A DNA stretch of 64,000 nucleotides from Parasponia andersonii (GCA_002914805.1 JXTB01000321.1:111999-175998), one strand, 5' to 3'; counted from the first letter of the stretch, positions 23,321 through 36,646 are shown. Program-made: numbers and translations. Notes: generated by a model from the sequence alone, not told the origin.

Positions 23321-26300
23321 TCAAACTTCACCACTCAAATCAAATCCATGTTTGAACCGGCTCACCAATGATGGTAGATTCAAAGACCTCCTAATTCTAG
23401 TTTTATCCCTTTTGATCAAAACAAGTTTGTCAAAAACACACCACGCAAAGCTTAAAAAGTGGTCTCTAGCCACATCGTCCTCGTTGTAGTGGCCCCAGAA
23501 GCTAGGATGATATGTGACATAGTACCAAGCTGAAGCTTTCTTCGCATACACGTCATCAGCTCTAGGATCTGAGTCACTTCCTTGACTGTTGAACTTGGTC
23601 CTAGTTTCTTTGATCAGTGATTTCACAGAATAATTAGCTGATTCCAAATTCCTTTTCTTGTTGAAGTGCCTTGACTTTGTAAGGACATTGCCACTAAGTA
23701 TTTCAGCTTCAGTTTTGATGCCATAGTAATCCATCAGGCTTGCCAACTTATAGTCATACAGAGTTTTGTGAGTGAAGGCATCATCTATGTAATGCTTAAA
23801 TCCATCTACCTCCATGTCATGGTCGTAACACTTTCTAGCCACTTCCTTGGTGAAAGATTTTATGGAGCTCAAGTGATCTTCCTCGTCCTTCACCTGTCTA
23901 AAGAGCTTCCCTATAACACGTTTCGATTCGTAAGTTGGCTTGTCCGGCTTTTCCATGAAGTCTGGATAAACTTTGACACGTAGACGAGGTGGGATTTTGG
24001 CTGGCACACCAGTTTTCGGAAAGTCTACAGCGACTGAGAATAGCTTTGCTAACTCAGTGCATTGGTTGCTATTAGCCTTTTTTGGCTCTTTGTCTGCAAA
24101 AACAGTATGTGCATTTGAAATGATGCCCAAAGTGTCGTTGACTATGTAGTCAGTGAAGTACTCCTCAACTTCCTGTATCACAATAAAAAATCATCATGTA
24201 GAATTGATTAAGATAGAGACACTCGGAAATTCTGTTGACAATATACGGAACATTTGAAAAGTGGTATTAGCAAGAGACGAGATTATATGAATTACAAGAA
24301 TTCTTAGATGCAACAATCCAAACTCTAATAAAAAAAAATATGGCGTTTTAACATAGAACTGTGATTTTTTAAGTCACTCAAAGGAAAATCAGATAAAAAA
24401 ATTCAGATTTTAAGAATGGTAATAATAGCTAGAATACATATGAAACATGAACCTAAATTTCCTAAATTGTATAACAAAGTAGCCACCTATCTTATTTTTG
24501 ATATAACTGGCACATATTCCAAGAAACAATAAAGCAAACTATTTGAATTATATATGCTTGTCAAATTATTGATGAATCAAGTCCTACCTCCATTGTAACA
24601 TCATGGTCCAACTCTATAGTTGGTGCTGGAGTATAGTCCATGGCTTCAATCTGCTGTGGAGGAATAAGCTCAGGGTCCCAACAGACAAAGTACATATCTC
24701 CATCCAAATCACTTCCAGAACATTCATCAGTATGTGGTCTAGAAGTAAATGAAAATGCCTAATCAGTCAAAATTTTACGAACCAGGAAGTTATCTATAGC
24801 GAAATATGGCAAGAAGATCAGATAAACCAAACAGAGAAACACAATCCGAAATAAAATACAGTGAGTTAACCAACTCGTTAGAAATATCTCAAGAACCCTG
24901 AGGAAATGATAAACTTAATAAACAGAAGGATACAAAAAGAACATAACTTATGCTTGATCTGAAAACCAATAATTAAATTCAAATAAGCATGCCAAGTGTT
25001 CTCATGTTAGATATGGCTAAAATTTCCCACATATATGCATTCATGTATGCTCAGTCTATGTATGCATCAGGATAGAGTACCTTTTTCCCTTCTGCGGAAA
25101 AACAACACAATCCACCATGTGATGCAATGCTAACACATCCACTGCCTTAAGGACCCGAACATCACCAGGATGTAGGCAAGGATTCTTAGCAACAACAACC
25201 TTTCCCTTGACAATAAATTTCCCTTGGCTTGAACTGCGGTTGCTGAAGAATAAGGAGGAGTCGTCATAGAGTTGCCGGCTAGAACATTGCACAAACAATT
25301 GACCATATTCTAGTATTCCAGTTTCATCCAGACATCCCATCATGGCTCTTCCATTAGGAATATGTATCCTTGTTTTCGTTCGGATTTCAAGCAACTTCGA
25401 GGCGTGGAAAGTTCGGAGCATCATTGAGAGAAATGGCTCTTCATCTGGCTTATAACCGCACATAAGCATTTCTTTCAAAATGTTTGTGATTTCTCCAGGG
25501 AAACTTAACTCCAGTTCATCGCAAGCTCTTAAAGGATCAGTCAAAATAGAATCAAGCCGTTTCACAGCCTCCTTTTGCTTCTTCTCCAAAACATGATCCT
25601 TTATTCCAAGAGTTGACAAGAGTGTAATCAGTTGGCGGTTAAGGAAACATGGCTGGTACTTGCTCCATGCCAAAACATCTAGCTTCTTATTCTTTGATTT
25701 ATACTTCCACATGCTATTTCTTAGTGACAATTTTGTAGAAGAGGTGGGATCAATAGCTACAACACCTTTATACCCAGCATAACGAATTTGAAAGGCTGAT
25801 GGAGTAGACCTGTTGAGACCACATTTTTTCGCCACTTGTTCAGCAAATTCTTCTGATATTTTCCCAATCCCATCCGAGAAACAGTATTTATTTCCACCCA
25901 CTTCAACTTTGATGTCAGAAATTAACTCAACTTCGCACCTTTCGACTCTCAAAGTTTCCCTCGAGGAGCTAAAAGATTGGCCCAGTCTTGCAGCGTACTT
26001 TGCCACATTTCGAAGGTGCGTAAAATCACCCATCCAAAACCTGATATCATCAGCAGTAAGCCCTTCTCTAGAGGCAAACATCCAAGCTGAATTTTCTCGC
26101 AACTGACTTGATGAGAAGCCAAGAAACTCAAACTTTTTATCACCAATAACTATACCATCTCTCAGAACCGAAAGTATCCTTTCATAAACTCTTGTTAGCC
26201 TCTCTTCATTTGCAGAACTTGAATGTTTAGACAAATCTGATGAATGCATATTATCCAAGTCCTCATCAACAAAAGAAACACGAAGAAAGTTATCGATATC

Positions 26301-29300
26301 ATCTGGATAATTACGCAGCACACGATTCGAAAGATTCACCTCAGGACCACAGAAGTAAACTTTTGATGGTGTAATTAGAACTCGGTGTACATACATCAGT
26401 CCTTTATCTAAAGCAATAGTAGGCTTTTTAGGAATCTGTCTACCTGAGTTGTAATTCATATACTGCTTAGTTAGCCATCTTATTGGATCATAGCAGCAAT
26501 CTTTCAACTGATAGAGTTTGTCAAGCGCACACTCTATGTATTCAATCTTTATTCTTCTTGGATCGACTAACCGGAAAAATTTGCGATCAAGTGTCTCCCC
26601 AGGGAGACATCCATGCTGAACCAATGAGTTTATCTTGAACAAAATCTTGTACGGCAAGTAGATTCCATGAGGCGGAACCACGATGGGAACAAGATCTGAA
26701 CTAGACGAGAAAGGAGAACCTTTCTCCAAAGAGAATTCGCCTTCATCTTCTTTATAGTAAACAAAGCCATCGCGTAAATTTGGAAGGCGACGCCTGCTCG
26801 GAATCTCCAAGCATAAAGCAGATGATTGCCCAATGCAGCATGATGGAGTGAAATCAACATCCCTAATCCAACAGCTATCAGGAACGTCCTTAAAGTAGTT
26901 TACAACAGATACATCTTTCGAAAATACACGAGGGGCACCGAGTAACTGGAAACAAAAAGAAGAATACGAAAAGTGTCAGCAACTTTGTCTAACACAATTA
27001 TTTATAAGAAAAGACAGTTTTTCCTATAAGAAGTGTAAAATCTTGTTTTTATTAAGGGCAAAAGACTCTTTTGACCAAAAATTTTAAAAGAAAAAAAAAA
27101 TCAGATATTTTTCTTTTCTCTCTCCCTCGTCCGATCTCTACTTCTCTCTCGCTCACTATAACACCCCCAAACCTAGCTGGTTAGACTTTGTTTTAAAACA
27201 TAACTAGTTAGGCAAGGATGCGTTAAGTCTTCGTAACATTTTTTTTTTTTTAAACTGAGCATTTGAAAATGGAAGAACTAAAAAGGGCATAAGACTTCAT
27301 TTTTTTTACAATTAAAAATTTTAGAAATAAAATAAATTCGTATCATGAGAGGAATAGAACTGCAGCTCAGCCAACTTTCAGGAATCTACTAATGCAACTA
27401 AAACATGCATTACAAGAACTATAATGAGCTAACGCTTAGTAAGTAAAGACGATGCATGCATATAAATGATGACATGCTATAAAAATATTTGTTACCCATT
27501 GTACAACTTTTCTTAGAAAACATTCTTTCTTTAAACATCATTTTGGGCCCATTTTAAGCATAACTTCTAACATAGTGACATAATAGACCTTTTAACATTT
27601 ATCATTTGACGTTTACTCTGTCTTGGCTCTTTCGCCTCAAGGGATTTCGTCACCTCTTTTTTACACAATCACTAAGCCAGGAGCCATACTTTATAAACAA
27701 CATAATTTTGAAACTAGGTATAATAAAAAACATTTTCTTAAAAACATGAACTTCGTAAAATCACTTTAATTTTTCCTCTCATAAACATGCCTTATGGATA
27801 TGCCATGAATACCATTCCATAAACAATATAGTAGTATACATTAGTACATATAATTAAGCACGTACTTCACATAATATTTAGAAAATACTTATACTTATTA
27901 TGCTCCTGTAACGCAGTAAAAATGTTTATCTTTACTTACCTCTAGATGATATTCCTCTTAATCTTCAGTTCTATTCCCAAACCTCTCTCTATCTTTCTGT
28001 CCTCTTTTTTCTTTTCTCTCTAAATTTTACTAAAAATATGATTGGAGCAGTGTATCTCTAAAACTAATTCTCAAGCCTTATTTATAGATTTCAGGAAACT
28101 CCTCAAGCTAGCAGCTTACTCATCACCTAAAGCTTCCTCCATCATGACACCTAGCGCCATATGCACTGTCTACATTGAGCCACTTAACTCAACCTAAATA
28201 TTGACACGTAGTTGCTACTAACCTCATTTGTATGCTTGACACCTAGCTTGCCTAAATGTTGACACATAGTTGCCACTAATCTCATTTGCATGCTTGACAC
28301 CTAGCCTATTCTATTCCACTACGTGCTTCCAATAATATCTCATGCTTTCGAACTTTACACCTCGTGCTTTGATTTGACACCTCGTACTCTGATTCAACAC
28401 CTCCTGCTTACAGTGCCACCTCGTGCTTCACTTTTTTTTTTACTTATCATCTAAATATCATGATTTATAGAACTGTCAAGCACAAAAATCGAGAAATACT
28501 AACTTCTCCCTAGAAATTGATCACAACATCAGAAGTAATCTTGTCTCTTCCGTCAGCAGCTTATCTATTCTAGATTGTTGGAAACTTAACTATCAGTTTT
28601 TGTCAAAAATATTTTCTTTCATCATATTGTCCATCATCAAAAGTTTACACTGCTAAGTACCTCAATCAGTAGCTTAACTCATTTCTATTGTATAAACCCT
28701 AATAGCAAAAGATTGCCTCGTAAAACATGAAATCCTTTTTACTAGGATCTTTATGAACTTATAAAATCATTAAGCTTCTCACTGACCAACTTAACTCATT
28801 TACGTAACTTAGCACTAGACAAAGCTCTATTACACAAAACATGTAAGCATGCACGTGAATCGGGCTGTGACACTCACCCTCATTGTCTCTCTCCCGTTCT
28901 CTCTCCCTCCATCGTCTCTCTCTCTCTCTCTTCTGCCGTTCTCTCTCTTCAAAGTGCCCGCCGCCACACGAGATGAGCGCGCCACCTAGCCGGAGCTCCG
29001 AGCCACCGGACCGCCGTGTTGCCGAGCGGGGGGACGTGAAGCTCCGCCGCTGCCGTCACTCACTGGTACGAATTCCGCCGATGAAAAGCTGCGAAACCGG
29101 CAGCGATAGAATCCTCTCTTCATGTGCTTTCTCCAGGTATATATATCACGATCCCATTTTTTCCAGATTAAAAGTTGCCACTTTTGCGTAATTTTGAGCT
29201 CGGGTTCGACTATTGATCCGACCGTTAGATTTCATTTTTGTTGTCATTTTTGGAATGTACTCGGAAAATAGTGAAGTTTGATATATATATATATATATAT

Positions 29301-31719
29301 TGACTATATTTGGTAATCGGCACGAAAAACCATATCTAACGGCTTAGATTTTATATCGTTTTGCATGACACCGGTATGGTGTCGGTCCGGATCGGAACTG
29401 GTCGAATCATATATCTAATTTAGCTATTTTGGTGCTAAGAGTTCGGTAAAGAGGTTTGTTTGTCGATTCGAAGCTCCGTTGAGGAGTAGATTTTTTTACA
29501 AGTGAGCGATCGAGGGCCTGGGATTAGTTCCTGACCTTCTGAGAGATCGTTCAACGGCGCCTTGAGGACCCATTGGCGTGATATCACTATTCTAGTGAGG
29601 TAGGGATTCGATTATTTGATTCAAAAATTAATTTAATTTATGAATTTAACATATTTTCAATAAAAATAAAATTTCGTGAAATAATTTATAAAAATTGTGT
29701 TTATATCCATTTTTGACCTGAATTGAGATATAAACTGTCTGGGAGACACGCCACACTGGTTGGCGTGTCATATATACTGTTTTGGATTGATTTCTGTAGG
29801 AAATTGGATTTTGGGGTTTTGATAGAAAATAGCTGTTGTAATGCCGAAATTTTTATAAAATCCAAAATAGTTTGAGAACTCTGTTTTGAGGACTGGAAGT
29901 GATTTGATTAAAGAATACTGCATGGTTATTTTGAAATTTTGTGGAAATGGTATATATCCTTATTCCATTATTTATAAAACATTTGCATATATTCACACAT
30001 TTACGATGCCCTACATTGGGTGATCAGACTTACGATGCCCTACATTAGGTAATCGGACATATGATGCCCTACATTGGGTGATCAGACATATGATGTCCCA
30101 CATCAGGTGATCGGACTTACGGCACCTCTTTAGGTAGCTCGGACTTACGAGTGATCCATTAGGATACTTTGGACATCACAATTGCATATATGGATATATG
30201 TTGGCTTGAATTGATATGTACTGGTTTTGATGGATGTTACAATGGTTTGAAATATTTGACCATTGGACTATGATTTCTACTTGAGTTTTGTGAACTGTTT
30301 TGAATGGAATACTGACAATGCAGGACCTTCAACATGAGTATATTTTATATATATGTAGGAACTTGTAATTGATTCTCTACTGGGCATTAGCTCACCCCTT
30401 TCTTCCTTTCAAGTGGCACTCAATGTAATTTGGATCAGAAGAGATAAATCGAGGTATTTACAGAACAAAAAGCTTATTTATATTTTAGCAATTTCCTACG
30501 AGACTTGTGAAATATTTAAATTTGAATAGGAATTTGGATTTCATGAAAGTTTATAAATTAGAATATGAAATTTGGATATGGTTTATATTACTTATGTCTG
30601 AGTTTGAGTGTGAGATGATTTGTGATGTGCGACTATTAAAACAATTGTTTTATTTACAGTCTATGTTCAATGAGTGACGCATAACTGTAGGATTTTATTT
30701 TCATTTAAATATTTTGTTGAGGCCAATTTTAAAAGGTTAGAGTCCCCGGGTCAAAATTTTGAATGAATTGAGCCTTTTTATTTAGTTCTTTGTTGGTATT
30801 TTTAATTTATGAAATACTCATTCAGCCATTAACCCCGGCCTCGGGTCGTACAAGAATTTTGTGCCATATTTGAGAAAAGATCTAAACAAGTATATATCTT
30901 CTTAGCATTACTACTTATTAAGGATTGTCTAAATGAGACACCTACTAGACCTTACCATCTCAAAAATTTGTATCTGTATATGCATTATTCAAGTCCATAT
31001 AGATTTCCATATCCCTGGCTAACCGGTGACCTTTACAAAATTCCCATTTCATAACTGTGTCCCATGCAACATTCCATATCCATATTCATGCTTTCAGTGT
31101 CAAAAATGAAGCAACCATGTATGATAGATAAGAAAGAAAGTAATAAAGTATATAAATCAACATTTAGAGCAAAAAATAAGCAATGGAATTTTAGAAAGCA
31201 AACCTGGAAGACGAGGAACTTTGTAGTTTGTCCTTGTGGACAATGGAGCTCAATCTGCCAAATATTCTCAAAGGAGAGCTCAAGCTTGTATTCAACAGAA
31301 CAATAAGAGAAAAGGAAGTAGAGCTGTCGCAATCCAGTTCCGAACTTCACACACACATTCTTCCTTCTCCATAGAAAAGAAAACTTCTCCTTTGAAACTT
31401 GACATCCAAAGAGCAAAGTTATGTCTTCCATGCTGTACAGGAAGGTCTTTGGCTTTGGAACAATTTCGATGTTCAGCTCCCGAGCTTTTAGATACGAATC
31501 ATCGTACCATAATTCTTGATCCTCCGCCATCAGAAGTATGGTATCGGCACTTTCTGAGTCTGTGAATAGAACCTTGGCATGCGCCCTTGACTCAATATTG
31601 TACTGCCCAACCTCAACAGCAGAAACAGTTCCTTCTCCAGTATATTGCTCTAGAAAACTCTTCACAGCTTCAGGGAGCTCAACAGAAGAAAATCCGTACA
31701 GCTGAATTGTCTTTCCCAT
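23321..31719 (-). CDS. RDR1: RNA-dependent RNA polymerase 1, copy B (intact, giant intron 1)
   Basis: Paralogue of copy A with the same four coding exons and phases: 31719-31204, 26945-25081, 24738-24588 and 24172-23321. Introns are 4258, 342 and 415 bp. The spliced CDS is 3384 nt and 1127 aa. The start MGKTIQLYGF again follows the leader-intron acceptor by one base. Residues ~1-90 are RRM-like, exon 2 holds the RdRP core (FSDGIGKIS, PNGRAMMGCLDETG), exon 3 holds the DLDGD catalytic motif (residues 804-808), and exon 4 ends FDLSGEV. Compared with A it has three extra residues in exon 1 (near 31448) and about five in exon 2 (near 26200). No inactivating change was seen, so it should encode an active siRNA-amplifying polymerase provided the large intron is spliced. 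Confidence 0.92.
27157..28872. mobile_element. Probable solo LTR (1716 bp) with 5-bp target duplication
   Basis: The segment runs from TATAACACCCCC to GGGCTGTGACA and is flanked on both sides by CTCAC (27152-27156 and 28873-28877). The ends form a short imperfect inverted repeat (TGTcACagCC against TaTaACacCC). The (CT)n-rich host sequence on either side reads as one interrupted tract. Near 28195-28310 a ~60-bp unit containing TTGACACCTAGC occurs twice in tandem, followed by several ACACCTCGTGCTT-like copies. No coding domain is present, so recombination between LTRs probably left one LTR. Confidence 0.7.
28960..29110. other. GC-rich patch inside the intron-1 insertion
   Basis: A short stretch far richer in G and C than the rest of the window. 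It opens an ORF (28883-29191) of low-complexity Ser/Arg/Pro-rich composition with no family resemblance. I read it as leader or U5-type sequence of the inserted element, not as a gene. Confidence 0.5.
30001..30116 (+). repeat. 29-bp tandem repeat, four units plus degenerate ones
   Basis: Four consecutive 29-bp units of the form TTACGATGCCCTACATT-GGTGATC-GAC start at 30001, 30030, 30059 and 30088. Two more diverged units (28 and 30 bp) follow to about 30174. Minisatellites of this kind occur within LTRs of plant gypsy elements, which supports the LTR reading of the surrounding insertion. Confidence 0.85.
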
Positions 31720-31720
31720 T

Positions 31721-32621
31721 CTGTCAAACTAAAGTTATAACTACAGTTTAGCCAACAGTATAAAGCAATTGGAAAGTGATTTATTTATTTTTCAAGCTTA
31801 ATGTAAAGATGACATCATATTTACATGCATATATGTACTACATCGCACTAATGCTGTCAAATGAACTTAATCTGTTTCTCGTATTAAAATTCTTCATGCA
31901 TATGGGCATCAAGTCTGAGAATTCACATACATTTAGTTTAAAAATTACACATCGAGACACAATTAGACTACCATCGTCAATAAGAGTACAACATTTATGT
32001 AATTTTGTACTCGCCCTGTTATGATCCTAACCTTAAGTAGAAAGGGAGAAAAAAAAAAAAAAACAATTTCTTATTCATATCACTCGGTCAAAAAAATGTA
32101 ACAGTGCATAATAGAAAAATATAATAGGCCTGACATATAGGAATTTTATGTATGTAAAGTGCATGAAAATCTATAAACTGAAAATCAAATGAGAGAAATT
32201 TTCATCTGCCTCGCATCGGTATACTACAATTAGACGAGTTGGACATAGAAACATCTATAAAACTTCCCCAACAACACATAATTAGAAAGCGAAGAACCAA
32301 AGCAGAGCCATTGCATCCTCAATATTCACATGTTGGCAAGTAGGAGCTAACCACTCAAGAGATCCAAACCACCGCCCGCCCTAATCCAACCAAAAAAAAA
32401 AAAAACAGAACACAAAAGAAACCATACACACGTACACACACGATCCAACAATTTTTTTTTTAAGAAAAAAAAAATCAGTTAAACGGTATAAAACACAAAA
32501 TAAAACAACTTGCACAACTCAAGTAGTTTCATGTGACAAATGATTGTCGGATGAAATGAGATATATTAACATGAACTTTGATCCAAAAATTGATAAGAGA
32601 GAATTAAAAAAAGAATCTGAC
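31721..32621 (-). other. 5'UTR intron of RDR1 copy B
   Basis: Donor CAG|GTCAGATTC at 32622/32621 and acceptor TTTGACAG one base before AATGGG. Both match copy A in sequence context. The interior is AT-rich with poly-A and poly-T runs. Confidence 0.7.
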
Positions 32622-32747
32622 CTGAAAAATGATTCAATTCGATTCCGATTAATCTCTCAAAGGATTATATAGTCTCGCTCGCTCGCTCACTTACTCACTG
32701 CTTTTGCTTCTATGATCAAGCCAAGCTCCTTCATAAGTACTGGTATG

Positions 32748-32755
32748 TATTTATA
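32748..32755 (-). promoter_or_regulatory. TATA box of RDR1 copy B
   Basis: The minus strand reads CCTCTATAAATACATAC, about 125 bases upstream of the leader-intron donor, matching the copy A arrangement. Confidence 0.7.
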
Positions 32756-33169
32756 GAGGAAAAACAGAGAAAACAGAGTGAAGAAAACACGGTCACAGAA
32801 TGAACCGTACTACAGTTGGTCAATTTTAACGCACTCTGTCTCTCTCTCATCCGTTTTGCGCCAATGAACGTGTTAATAAAGGCCATCAAATTAATCCCCT
32901 CCTTCGCGCCACAGCTTTAAGAAACAGGCCTGCTTACGTGGCGGAGTGACATTGGAAGTGAGAAACTTATACGTATTGTGTAGTGACACGTGATCGAGAG
33001 TACGGTGGATCGGGTGGGGCTGGTTCTGCTTCTGCTTTTGCTTTTTCGTTTCCTTGTGTTATAAGGTGGCCGTTCTAGTCTTCTTCGATAGTCAATTGGC
33101 GCTTTGAGGGGAAAACGACCCGCTTCGACAGTCAGTTACGAGTCATATCCCCCTTCCAACCAATGATTG

Positions 33170-33290
33170 GTCGCCACGTCATCACACGGAGAAAGTATAC
33201 AGAAGCACAGGCTTGGTGGGACCTGTATGTAGCCTGTAGGGACAAAATGGGAACAGAAAGATAGATACCTTAAGACGTGAGTACGTCATG
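33170..33290 (-). promoter_or_regulatory. TGACG (as-1-like) motifs upstream of copy B
   Basis: Minus-strand TGACG cores at 33177-33181 (TGATGACGTGGCG) and 33284-33288 (CATGACGTACTC) sit in blocks homologous to 7600-7710 of copy A. They are retained while surrounding bases have changed. A salicylate or stress response is plausible but inferred. Confidence 0.45.
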
Positions 33291-34690
33291 GTGTACGGAT
33301 TCATTCCCAACGTTTGCTTGCAATTTTCTTTAGCCGTCAAGTGCAAAATTAATTATATTCTAAGTATTTTCAAGCAACCAAAAAAAAAGTGAAAAATTAT
33401 ATAACATTATCGTCAAAATATCTTTGTAGTTTTTCATTTTTCCGACGTAAAATCTTGTGTTGTTAGATATATCCAAAATCATTTGGATCATTGTTATTTT
33501 TTATTATGAAAGTCCTTCAAATTTAAAGATTATCTCCGATATTGAATTAAAGTATATGAACTTAGGATTTATACCATCATCGAATTAAATTACATTAAAT
33601 TCTATTAGTGATTAGTGATGAATTTGAATATGATTCGAATTTATCAAGGTGGTATTAAGTAAAAGTTGCTTAACTAAAAATGATTGGTTATAAGGATACC
33701 AATAGTTATAAAATCGCATATGCAATTGAAAACTTATGAAATTAAAATGAAGCAATTGTTTGTTCTACCATTAAATTGAACTGATTAAGTTATAAATTTC
33801 TACATCGCCATTACAAATTTATAGCAACATTTAAGCGACCAAAAATAAATTGCTTCAACAATCTAACTACAACATTCAAACTTTATAATAAATAAAAAAA
33901 TTAACTACAACTAAGAAAACATCATTAATTAACATCTTTTTCAGATAACTTAGTACGAGGATAACTGTTAACTAGAGTCGTTCAATGAAAATTGTCAAGG
34001 CAATCACAATTGAGTCTAGCTAGAAATTTGGAATTACCAAAAACCAAAGAATACTCTAGAATTAATGAAAAAAATAAAAATAATTAGCCTTAGAGACCGG
34101 AATACTTTAGAATAACTTAGAATACGAATAAAGAATGCAAAAGCTTTATTTATTTTTTTTTTTTTTTAAAAAACATCGAGATATAGGAAGAATCTAGAAT
34201 CTCTCCATTTAAATTATTTAAATATATAATTAGAAGATTCTAGAGTTTTTATTGAAATTGAATAGGTGCATGTACTACGATATGCTTGCCATGATAAGGA
34301 TTTTGTTCTCCTTGCAGTGAAAGGCTAGACTAGAGGGAAATAATTGGCCAAAACACCTTCTCTTTATATATTTCTTTTTGTTATTTTTTTAGATTTATAT
34401 AATTCAATCTTTATGGATTGGACATGACTGACTACATAAAAGCAAAAGGACTGCTCAGCAAGAACTTGGGTAGGAAGGAGTAGGACTAATAAGCTATACA
34501 CTACGAACCATCCTATTTTATTTCAATTGAAACTTTTCCCCTTTTTCTTTTCACTTTTCATTAAAAAACAAAAACTCATCCTTTGTTTTCGTTATTTCTT
34601 TATCTCTTGATAAAAATCTTTGACTTTACTTTGTGGCTTGTATTTGCAAGTTTTCGAGTGTAGCACTGAACAACTTTTGATAAATGTTTC
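33291..34690. other. Upstream flank of RDR1 B, no gene
   Basis: Homologous in blocks to 7707-9090. It holds no ORF. Homology with copy A fades near 34690. Confidence 0.6.
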
Positions 34691-36646
34691 TCTCGTCAAG
34701 AATTTAGGTCAAATGAACCTTTTCATAGTCAGTTTTGACCAAAAAAAAAAAAAAAAGCCTATGTTTAAATTTTTTACAAAATAGTTTTCTTGTAGGATCG
34801 AGTTTGATGTTGAATATAGTCCAGTGTGAAATTAACTATGGTCTAATATGATATTTCAAAAGAGATTTTGCTGCTGGTGTTTTTTCTGCAAAAGATTAAT
34901 TAAGTACGATAATAATTAAATATAAATAAATAAGTTTATGAGCTGTAATCTATTATCACGTATTAGATAGTTTGAATTAATTTGACACTGGCAATAGTAC
35001 TGTCCATTTAGTCTATTATATTAATATACTGAAAATTAAACAACAAGAATATAAGAATATAAAATATTGAATTTAAAGTAGGCGGTTGGCTAGAGTATTT
35101 GCATGGAATAAATTTTTATAGTTATATATAACAAACTTAACTCATCTTCAACTGTATATTTATGGATCTACGAGTATTTTTTGTACTAAAAATAACGTGC
35201 ATAGGTGATTACAAATAGAGTGGTCTTATTACACAACTCAGTTTACTAAACATCTTATTATCACGAATTTTAGCAGATATTTAAAGTACATCACTTAAAT
35301 GATAGTGATTATGTTAACATAATATATATAGTTACTAAACACCTTGCAAAATATATAGAGCATAAGAAAATAATAGGATGAATAGTTCAATATTTCAAAA
35401 TATGCATAATAATAATAACANNNNNNNNNNNNNNNNNNNNNNNNNNNNNNNNNNNNNNTGCTACATTTGTCTCATCAAAATAAATATAAAAATAAATATA
35501 TTTTTTAACATTGAAATACATTGAACTAAATTATAAATTAGACTTATTATATGCAATATTAATACAACTCGCAAAGTAAGATAAAACAACTAGTAATAAT
35601 AATAAAATATGTGCACAAGATTAATAATTTTAGATGAACTAGTTTGGTAACGGGCCTATTTGATGATGGGCTTGGGTAAGCTATTAGAAAGACGGGTTTG
35701 AGAGATTTCTACACAAAACAAAAGGGTATGAACATGAAATAAATAAATAAAGAAATAAATATGTAAACTTATCAATATAAACTATTAAATAGAGGCTTTA
35801 AAAGAGTTGTTAAATTAAAATAAGAAATGAAGGAAGTAATTAATGAAGAAACAAACGGAAGTGGTCAGGACTCAGGAGAAGGGAATTTAAGTAGTAGGAG
35901 CAGTACAAACTTCATTTCAATCTCAGGTGGTTCTACATTCTCAATCAAACACATAGTACTTTCAATTTCTTCCTCACTTATATCTTTGTCACTTGCATCA
36001 CTATTAGGAGAAATATCTTCTTCTTGTAAGGACATTTCAATCAATTATATGTATCCCCCAAAAAATCAATATGTAATTGCTAGTCAAACCTAAAATCAAA
36101 GACCAAAAAATAGTTAATTCAGAGAATATCACGTGTATAAACCAAGGGAATTCTAAAATTGTAGATATGGATACAATTTTGAAAACGAAACTTAAGAAAA
36201 AAAAGGCTGATGAATCTATTGAAATGAACATAACAACGTCGAGAAAAAAGAAAAAGACAAAATTTAAGAATTCTTACCTTTTAGGGTTTGGATATAAAAA
36301 TCTTCTTAATATCTCAGTCAAAACTATAATTGAAGGAGAATCCGAGGAAAACAAAATACCAAAAAGAGAAAAATTAGACTCTGAACATAAAAAGAAATGA
36401 GAATAATACGAGGAAAGAAAAAGGAAGAAAGTTCTTTTTATTTTCAATAAAAGAATAACTGATTGGCTTTCTTTTCTGTTTTTGTTTGTTTCTTAATAAG
36501 AATGGATATCTAAGAGTTCCAAACTTGAGAATTAATGGGTTGAGGCGCCTATAATGTACCTACACATTCACTGTTTTTGACGGTATTAATTACAGGGGGC
36601 TACGACTAACAGATAAGTAAAAAATAATTATTTATGTAAAAATAAT
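34691..36646. other. Intergenic with assembly gap; no gene recognised
   Basis: AT-rich sequence. Two short ORFs (35827-36093 and 36077-36400, plus strand) are Ser-rich and Lys-rich and match no family I know. The minus strand of 35840-36020 gives an acidic Ser/Glu-rich peptide faintly like FAR1-type N termini, too weak to call. Confidence 0.45.
35421..35458. other. Assembly gap (38 N)
   Basis: Thirty-eight undetermined bases, preceded by an AATAATAATAA microsatellite. The true gap length may differ from 38. Confidence 0.98.

Larger units (their letters stand above)
27044..30852. mobile_element. Composite LTR-like insertion in intron 1 of RDR1 copy B
   Basis: Sequence from about 27044 (TGTTTTTATTAAGGGC) to about 30852 (CTCGGGTCGTACA) has no counterpart in the 563-bp intron of copy A. 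The right end, read on the minus strand, is TGTACGACCCGAGG, a TG start common to plant LTRs. The stretch holds (CT)n-rich and GC-rich leader-like sequence at 28880-29110, the 29-bp tandem repeat at 30001 and a CTGGGCATTAGCTCACC motif near 30383. No coding domain was found, so a solo LTR or non-autonomous element is likely. A second insertion (27157-28872) is nested in it. Outer edges are approximate and no target duplication was confirmed. Confidence 0.6.
23030..34690 (-). repeat. RDR1 duplicated block, copy B
   Basis: Homologous to 1060-9090 from the 3' flank through the whole gene, leader intron, TATA box and ~1.9 kb upstream. It is longer because about 3.8 kb of transposon DNA lies in intron 1. 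Confidence 0.85.

Noticed and set aside
28883-29191. 102-codon ORF in GC-rich DNA
   Set aside because: Low-complexity Ser/Arg/Pro composition from (CT)n repeats, no family resemblance, and it lies in the intron insertion of RDR1 copy B.
30001-30174. Possible CRISPR-like array
   Set aside because: Contiguous 29-bp tandem units without spacers in a plant transposon; it is a minisatellite.
35827-36400. Two plus-strand ORFs, and a minus-strand acidic peptide faintly like FAR1-type N termini
   Set aside because: No conserved motif, no continuing exons and biased Ser/Lys composition. The FAR1 resemblance is only a few residues.
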